Assembly (NCBI GenBank): GCA_947564525.1
Contig: CANOCK010000006.1
Location: forward strand, 1 to 35,747
Source of the DNA: an uncultured bacterium
Lineage (GTDB): Bacteria; Actinomycetota; Coriobacteriia; Coriobacteriales; Eggerthellaceae
Direction: 5' to 3'
Length of the DNA stretch: 35,747 nt
Shown: positions 31,279 to 35,747 of the stretch, one piece after another
How the letters are laid out: each line of letters opens with the position of its first letter
Position numbering within the stretch: position 1 is the stretch's first letter
Notes under the pieces: generated by a model
What the model was told of the DNA's origin: nothing
Database searches by the model: none
What the model saw: the letters and a program-made list of their open reading frames with translations, nothing else
Position numbers and translations under genes: made by a program

Positions 31279-33486
31279 ATGTCAGAACACGCTATGACGC
31301 GGCGCAGCTTTCTGGCTGGGAGCGCTGGCGTGGCCGCTGTGGCGGCCGCAGGCGGCTTCATGGGCTTCGGGGCCTGGCAACAGGCCATAGCGAAGGAAGA
31401 GGAGCCTCCCGGGCGCACCGAGGTGGTGCACACCCTGTGCAACGCCTGCTCCAGCAAGTGCGGCTACGACGCCTACGTCGTGGACGGCAAGCTCACCAAG
31501 CTCATCGCCGACGAGGCGCATCCCTACGCCCAGGGGAAGATCTGCGGGCGCGGCTACGGCTACTCCCAGATCGCCTACTCGCCCGACAGGCTGACGGACC
31601 CGCTGAAGCGGAGCGCCGACGGGTCGTTCGAGGCCATCAGCTGGGACCAGGCCCTCGACGAGATCGGCCAGAAGGTGCGCGAGATCGTGGAGAAGGACGG
31701 CCCCCAGGCCCTGGCCATGGTGCAGGACCCTCGGCCTTCCGGCAAGTACTACACCAAGCGCTTCATGAACGCCCTGGGCAGCCCGAACGTCTACACCCAT
31801 GGCGCAGCCTGCAACCTGTCCAAGGAATCAGGGTTCACCCAGGCCATCGGCACCGGCAACTTCGAGTCGGACGTGGAGCGGTCCAAGATGACCATGTTCA
31901 TCGGGCGCAGCTACGCCGACGCCATCCGCCCCAGCTCGGTGGCGGCCCTGCAGCGCGCCCATGAGAACGGCGCCCACATCGTGCTGGTGGACCCGCGCCT
32001 GAGCAACAGCGCGGCCTTCGCCGACGAATGGGTGCCCATCAACCCCGGCACCGACCTGGCGCTCATCCTTGCCATGGCCAACGTCCTGATCGACCAGGGG
32101 CTCTACGACAAGGCCTACGTGGCCGCCAACGCCGTGGGCTTCGACGAGTGGGCCGCCGCCATAGCCGGCCTCACTCCGGAATGGGCCGCGCCCATCACGG
32201 GCATCGAAGCCTCCACCATCCGACGCCTGGCCACCGAGTTCGCCAATGCGGCGCCGGCCGCCTCCATCGAGCCGAGCTGGCGGGGCGCCTTCGGGTGCTC
32301 CTACCGCAACTCCGGCGAGACGGCTCGAGCCCTGTGCCTGTTCAACACGCTGCTCGGCTGCTGGAACCAGGAGGGCGGGGCGCTGTTCACCTCGGGCGTG
32401 TCCGTCGGCAAGCTCGACCCGGAGAAGTTCCCCTCCACCCCCAAGATCGAGGACGCCATCATCGGCTCGGTGGAGTACCCGCTGGCCCTGAAGTCCATGG
32501 GCACGAACCTCTACGCGGCCCAGATGGCCAAGACCGGCAAGATCAAGGGCATGTTCTTCTACAACTCGAACATGGCCGCCGGCTACTCGAACCCCGCGGA
32601 GCTGGCCAGCTTCCTCGACCGCCTGAAGCTCATGGTGGTCATCGACGTCCAGATGTCCGAGACGGCCCAGCTCGCCGACTACGTGCTGCCGGAGTGCAGC
32701 TTCCTCGAGCGCATGGAGCTGCCGGAGTTCGTGGGCGGCAAGACGCCCGTGGTCACCTTGCGCGACCAGGTGCTCGACGTCATCCACCCGAACACGCTGC
32801 CGAGCGACCAGATCTTCGCCAAGCTGGCCCAGGCCTGCGGCGTTGGGGAGTACTTCGACTTCACCGTCGAGGAGCTGGCCGACGCGCAGCTCAGGACCGT
32901 GGGGCTGAGCCTAGAGGAGCTGCGCGAGGCGGGCACCATCGCCTTCCCGGAGAAGGCCTACTCCTACGGCGCCACCCCCAAGTGGAAGACGCCCACGGGC
33001 AAGGTGCAGTTCGCCAGCGACGCCTGCGAGAAGGCCGGCCTGCCGCGCTGCCCCGTCTGGATGGAGCCCGAGGTCATGCCCGATGCCAGGGCCGGGGAGT
33101 TCCGCTTGATCGGCGGCAAGCAGGCCATCCACAGCCATACCCAGACCGCCAACATCGAGGCGCTCATGGACATCACGGAGGAGTACGGCCTCGACCGTGC
33201 CTGGATCAACGCCTCGGTGGCCCGCGACCTGGGCATCGAGGACGGCGGCCTGGTGGTGCTCCACAACGAGCTGTTCGACGGCCCGATCCGCGTGAAGGTG
33301 ACCGAGCGGTTGAACCCCACGGCCATCTACCTGCCCAGCCACTACGGCTGCTCCTCCAAGGACCAGCATACCGCCTATGGGGTGGGCTTGAACGTCATGG
33401 ACTTCGTGCCCTTCCACATAGAGCCCGGCTACGGCGGCGCCATGACCCAGGAGACGGTGGTCAAGATGCAGAAAGCAGGTGAATGA
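31279..33486 (+). CDS. Tat-exported molybdopterin oxidoreductase, Psr/Phs-like catalytic subunit
   Basis: 735 residues, ATG at 31279 behind GAGAGGAAG. The Tat signal TRRSFLAGSAG has its arginines at 8-9, and a likely cleavage site lies after AIA (36-38). An Fe-S motif at Cys54, Cys57, Cys61 and Cys89 binds a [4Fe-4S] cluster. The bis-MGD domains follow, ending in a molybdopterin-dinucleotide-binding domain from about 610 (FRLIGGKQAIHSHTQTAN). The likely molybdenum ligand is Cys178 in YTHGAACNLSKESG, as in polysulfide/thiosulfate reductases; DMSO reductases use Ser. The next two genes encode its Fe-S and NrfD partners, so it forms a membrane-bound complex facing outward. Substrate is undetermined: polysulfide, thiosulfate or an organic acceptor are all possible. 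Confidence 0.93.
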   Translation: MSEHAMTRRSFLAGSAGVAAVAAAGGFMGFGAWQQAIAKEEEPPGRTEVVHTLCNACSSKCGYDAYVVDGKLTKLIADEAHPYAQGKICGRGYGYSQIAYSPDRLTDPLKRSADGSFEAISWDQALDEIGQKVREIVEKDGPQALAMVQDPRPSGKYYTKRFMNALGSPNVYTHGAACNLSKESGFTQAIGTGNFESDVERSKMTMFIGRSYADAIRPSSVAALQRAHENGAHIVLVDPRLSNSAAFADEWVPINPGTDLALILAMANVLIDQGLYDKAYVAANAVGFDEWAAAIAGLTPEWAAPITGIEASTIRRLATEFANAAPAASIEPSWRGAFGCSYRNSGETARALCLFNTLLGCWNQEGGALFTSGVSVGKLDPEKFPSTPKIEDAIIGSVEYPLALKSMGTNLYAAQMAKTGKIKGMFFYNSNMAAGYSNPAELASFLDRLKLMVVIDVQMSETAQLADYVLPECSFLERMELPEFVGGKTPVVTLRDQVLDVIHPNTLPSDQIFAKLAQACGVGEYFDFTVEELADAQLRTVGLSLEELREAGTIAFPEKAYSYGATPKWKTPTGKVQFASDACEKAGLPRCPVWMEPEVMPDARAGEFRLIGGKQAIHSHTQTANIEALMDITEEYGLDRAWINASVARDLGIEDGGLVVLHNELFDGPIRVKVTERLNPTAIYLPSHYGCSSKDQHTAYGVGLNVMDFVPFHIEPGYGGAMTQETVVKMQKAGE

Positions 33487-34028
33487 TGGCACGCTACGGA
33501 ATGCTGATCAACACTAAGAAGTGCATCGGCTGCTACGCCTGCCGCACGGCATGCCAGCGCCAAAACGACCTTCTGCCCGACGAGGCCTTCATCCGCTTCG
33601 AGGAGCGCGAGGAGGGCGCCTACCCCAACGTGGCGGTGGAGCACGTGCCGCTGCAGTGCATGCACTGCGAGGACGCCCCGTGCGCCAGCGTCTGCCCCAC
33701 GGGCGCTGCCCACATGGGGGCCGACGGCATCGTGAGCGTGGACCAGGGGCGCTGCATCGGCTGCCTGTACTGCATGGCCGCCTGCCCCTACCAAGTGCGC
33801 TCGCGCAACTCCCAGACCGGCGCCGTGGACAAGTGCCGCTTCTGCACGGTGTCCTCCCACGAGAACGGCACCAAGATGTGCTCATGCGTGGACGCCTGCC
33901 TGACCGATGCGCGCATCTTCGGCGACCTGGACGACCCTAACAGCGAGATCTCGAAGGCCATCGTCAAGGAGCACGCCACGCCCCTCAAGGGCGACCTGAC
34001 CCGAGCCAAAGTCTATTACGTGAGGTGA
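33486..34028 (+). CDS. Four-cluster Fe-S electron-transfer subunit (PsrB/DmsB-like)
   Basis: 180 residues. Two adjacent ATGs overlap the molybdoenzyme stop (33483 and 33486); I chose 33486 because AGGTGA then has normal spacing. Cysteine groups are Cys13/16/19/23, Cys58/61/66/70, Cys90/93/96/100, and Cys117/120 with Cys132/134/138, enough for four [4Fe-4S] clusters. There is no signal peptide; it should be exported bound to its Tat-bearing partner. It carries electrons between the NrfD-type membrane subunit and the molybdoenzyme. Its overlap with the preceding gene and short spacing to the next show one operon. Confidence 0.94.
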   Translation: MARYGMLINTKKCIGCYACRTACQRQNDLLPDEAFIRFEEREEGAYPNVAVEHVPLQCMHCEDAPCASVCPTGAAHMGADGIVSVDQGRCIGCLYCMAACPYQVRSRNSQTGAVDKCRFCTVSSHENGTKMCSCVDACLTDARIFGDLDDPNSEISKAIVKEHATPLKGDLTRAKVYYVR

Positions 34029-34033
34029 TTTTC

Positions 34034-34930
34034 ATGACGTTCGAACCGATATGGGGCTCCATCATCGCGTGGTACCTCTTCCTCGCGGGCTTGGGCGGTG
34101 GCGCCTACGTGAGCGCGGCGTTCCTGCGGTGGCGCCACCCCGAAGCGGTGGCCATGATACGCATCGGGCGCTTCATCGCCCCGGTGACCGTCGTCATCGG
34201 CCTGTGCCTGCTCATGTTCGACGCCACGGCCGGCCTCCAGCATCCCTTGCGCTTCGCGCTGCTGCTGACCAACTTCGGCTCGGTGATGACCTGGGGCGTG
34301 GTGTTCCTGGGCGCCTTCACCCTGCTGTCGCTGGCGGGCGCCGGGCTCAGCCTGGCCAAGCGGGACGTGCCCTGGGGGCTGGACATAGCCGCTGCGGCCT
34401 TCGGCGTGTGCGTGGCCATCTACACCGGCTGCCTGCTCGGGGTATGCAAGACGTTCCCGCTGTGGAACAACGCGCTGCTGCCCATCCTGTTCCTGGTGTC
34501 GGCCCTGTCCACGGGCATGGCCGCGGTGCTGGTGGTGGCGATCGTGCGCCATCCCGAGGAGTTCAACCGCGTGGGCGTGTTCAAGAAGTTCCACTTCGTG
34601 CTGCCCCTAGTGGAGCTCTTGCTGGTGGCGTCGCTGTGCTTCGTCACCGCCTCCAACGCCTCGCCGGCGGGCTACGAGTCGGTGATGAGCCTGGTGGCCG
34701 GCGAATGGTCCGTGGTGTTCTGGCTGCTGTTCATCGTGGTGGGCCTGGTGGGCCCGACGCTGCTGGAGACCTGGCTGCTGTTCTTCTCGCCCCGGGAGTT
34801 CGAGGAGAGCCGCAAGGCCCATGTCATCAGCTTCGCCTCGGACGCCGGCGTGCTCGTCGGCGGGTTCGTGCTGCGCCTGCTGGTGCTGGTGGCAGCCGTG
34901 CCGATCACCATGGTGACCCCCTGGCTGTGA
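34034..34930 (+). CDS. NrfD/PsrC-like membrane subunit (quinone-reactive)
   Basis: 298 residues from the ATG at 34034 (GAGGTGA upstream; a GTG at 34025 is possible). About eight membrane segments cover nearly the whole chain. It begins with the NrfD-typical WGSIIAWYLFLAGLGGGAYVSAAF, and further on has CKTFPLWNNALLPILFLVSALSTGMAAV. It anchors the molybdoenzyme/Fe-S pair and exchanges electrons with menaquinol. It is the last gene of the operon, followed 57 bases later by a perfect-palindrome terminator. NrfD subunits lack haem, and no cytochrome gene lies in this window. Confidence 0.93.
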   Translation: MTFEPIWGSIIAWYLFLAGLGGGAYVSAAFLRWRHPEAVAMIRIGRFIAPVTVVIGLCLLMFDATAGLQHPLRFALLLTNFGSVMTWGVVFLGAFTLLSLAGAGLSLAKRDVPWGLDIAAAAFGVCVAIYTGCLLGVCKTFPLWNNALLPILFLVSALSTGMAAVLVVAIVRHPEEFNRVGVFKKFHFVLPLVELLLVASLCFVTASNASPAGYESVMSLVAGEWSVVFWLLFIVVGLVGPTLLETWLLFFSPREFEESRKAHVISFASDAGVLVGGFVLRLLVLVAAVPITMVTPWL

Positions 34931-34987
34931 GGCGAAGGGGCCCATGCCCGAGGGGCTGACGGCGCACAGCCGGAGGTCCCGCCCATG

Positions 34988-35017
34988 AGAAGAGGCCGCC
35001 CGCGGGCGGCCTCTTCT
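34988..35017. terminator. Bidirectional terminator between nrfD-like and ferredoxin genes
   Basis: A 30-base perfect palindrome whose arms read AGAAGAGGCCGCCCG and CGGGCGGCCTCTTCT. On the plus strand it runs into CTTCTTGCTTATT, a T-rich tail. On the minus strand it lies 27 bases after the ferredoxin stop. It serves the convergent ends of both genes. Confidence 0.75.
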
Positions 35018-35044
35018 TGCTTATTGGATCTATGGGGCGGCGAG

Positions 35045-35233
35045 CTAGTCCTCGACGACCTCCGGAATGGCACCCATGGGGCACTCCTCGACGCAGTCGC
35101 CGCAGGCGATGCACGCCTCCTCGTTCACGGACTCCGCAACGCCGTTGACGACCTCCAGCACCTCCTGGGGGCACGCGTCAACGCAGATGCCGCAGCCGAT
35201 GCACTCGTCAGCTTCAATAACTGGATGTGGCAT
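35045..35233 (-). CDS. Small 2[4Fe-4S] ferredoxin
   Basis: 62 residues, ATG behind AGGAG with 6-base spacing. Two classical motifs are present: Cys11/14/17/21 (CIGCGICVDACP) and Cys41/44/47/51 (CIACGDCVEECP). The size and symmetric halves match clostridial-type bacterial ferredoxins, which are low-potential cytoplasmic electron carriers. It is transcribed toward the Psr-like operon and ends at the shared terminator. It may be the electron acceptor of the AFOR at 27165, though a general housekeeping role is equally possible. Confidence 0.93.
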   Translation of the reverse strand: MPHPVIEADECIGCGICVDACPQEVLEVVNGVAESVNEEACIACGDCVEECPMGAIPEVVED

Positions 35234-35305
35234 GAGTTACTCCTATCCGGAAAGTTTTCCTCTCATCAAGGACCACGGGCGGCCCCCTCAATAACTTTCA
35301 GCGAG

Positions 35306-35334
35306 AAGATACCATGTTTCGCCTGCGTTGCCTA
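35306..35334 (-). promoter_or_regulatory. Putative promoter of the ferredoxin gene
   Basis: Minus strand: TAGGCA (35334-35329) as a 4-of-6 match to the -35 and TATCTT (35311-35306) as -10, 17 bases apart, with TGG directly before the -10. An A-tract at 35346-35352 just upstream could act as an UP element. The leader would be about 65 bases. Confidence 0.35.
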
Positions 35335-35747
35335 CGGGAATAGGGTTTTTTTAGATAACGGATTCGCAACGCAAAGAGCAGGTCAAAGCCGCCCACTGAC
35401 GACGCCTCCGAGCAGGTTGATCGCCCAGGGGCCAGGGGTGTCCACACTCCACAGCAGCGAGCTCGGTCGACCGAGGAAAGGGGACGCGCCCGGGGTGCGG
35501 CGCAGGATGCGGCCATGCCCTCTGCGGGGCTGGAGAGGGCATGGGATGCGCGCCGAAAGGGACATGATTGCAAGCCGAAAGGGCACGGCCCATGCGGAGC
35601 GCCTTGAGGCAGAAGGCGCTCCGCACCTTGCAGCGCCTGCGTCCCAAGATGGCAGAAAACGGGCAGATCGTTACAGAATCGAGGCGATTTGGGGTGCTTT
35701 CGGGCTGCCCCGAGGCGCTGCTTATCGCCTTGGGGCAACAAATAGCA
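35335..35747. other. Hairpin-rich non-coding stretch to the window end
   Basis: No credible gene is seen. Four stem-loops follow one another: CTCGGTCGACCGAG (35462-35475); CCATGCCCTCT/AGAGGGCATGG (35513-35544); GCGGAGCGCCTT/AAGGCGCTCCGC (35594-35624); and TGCCCCGAGGCG/CGCCTTGGGGCA with one wobble (35706-35737). GCCGAAAGGG occurs twice between the second and third stems (35552-35561 and 35574-35583), and once more at 7131-7140. It may be a structured RNA, a cluster of repeat palindromes or the control region of a gene beyond the window. Confidence 0.45.

Noticed and set aside
35462-35737. RNase P RNA
   Set aside because: GAGGAAAG occurs near 35474, but the rest of the conserved core and the terminal ACAGAA context are not in place, so the resemblance is too weak to call.
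35298-35741. 147-residue minus-strand open frame near the end
   Set aside because: Arg/Ser/Pro-rich product with no domain; it runs through four strong hairpins and the probable ferredoxin promoter.
1-35747. CRISPR array, rRNA genes, insertion sequence with transposase, prophage genes
   Set aside because: No regularly spaced repeats, no rRNA-like blocks and no transposase, integrase or phage structural products were seen on either strand.

Overview
The window is high-GC DNA (most 60-base lines near 70% G+C) with short spacers and frequent GTG/TTG starts. The gene content is respiratory metalloenzymes, a membrane-anchored LuxR regulator, a huge BspA/InlB-type surface protein and a DUF4143 ATPase. 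This mix fits an anaerobic gut actinobacterium of the Coriobacteriia, most likely Eggerthellaceae. That placement is inferred from gene content; no rRNA or tRNA gene is present to confirm it.

Layout. (1) 198-2207 (+): an unrecognised TPR-like protein. (2) 2224-13126 (-): a response regulator, a giant secreted protein, an ABC ATPase, its permease, a histidine kinase and a YtcJ-type amidohydrolase. Without the giant gene this is an ordinary two-component/lantibiotic-immunity-type ABC locus. The giant gene sits between the regulator and the transporter, and a long inverted repeat lies in the spacer on each side of it. (3) 13200-15613 (+): a DMT permease, then a DUF4143 ATPase bounded by two copies of the same 31-bp palindromic end. 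(4) 15731-20934 (-): citrate synthase, a dicarboxylate/acidic amino acid symporter, an XRE-cupin regulator and an acyl-CoA ligase, tightly packed and closed by a clear terminator. (5) 21086-23429 (+): a polar amino acid ABC importer with an internal terminator after the binding-protein gene and a 20-bp palindrome at its promoter. (6) 23454-25171 (-): a NifU-like scaffold protein translationally coupled to an unknown protein. (7) 25314-26888 (+): a membrane-bound LuxR regulator. (8) 27165-34930: a redox island, with an aldehyde:ferredoxin oxidoreductase (-) facing a plus-strand operon of a Tat-targeted four-cluster Fe-S protein, a TorD-like chaperone, a Psr/Phs-like molybdopterin oxidoreductase, its four-cluster Fe-S subunit and a NrfD membrane subunit. 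(9) 35045-35233 (-): a small 2[4Fe-4S] ferredoxin, followed to the window end by a hairpin-rich non-coding stretch.

How the parts may work together (inference). The NrfD/Fe-S/molybdoenzyme set is built to pass electrons between the quinone pool and an extracytoplasmic substrate. The AFOR would oxidise an aldehyde or carboxylate-level substrate in the cytoplasm using ferredoxin, and the small ferredoxin could be its carrier. The membrane LuxR protein next to the AFOR is the obvious candidate regulator. The citrate synthase/symporter/ligase operon looks like a carboxylate uptake and activation unit. The two-component/ABC locus resembles peptide-antibiotic sensing and defence.

The most unusual items are the split two-component/ABC locus with its surface-protein insert, the palindrome-bounded ATPase cassette, the AFOR-Psr redox island, the NifU-like protein with altered cysteines, and the two long non-coding inverted-repeat elements.
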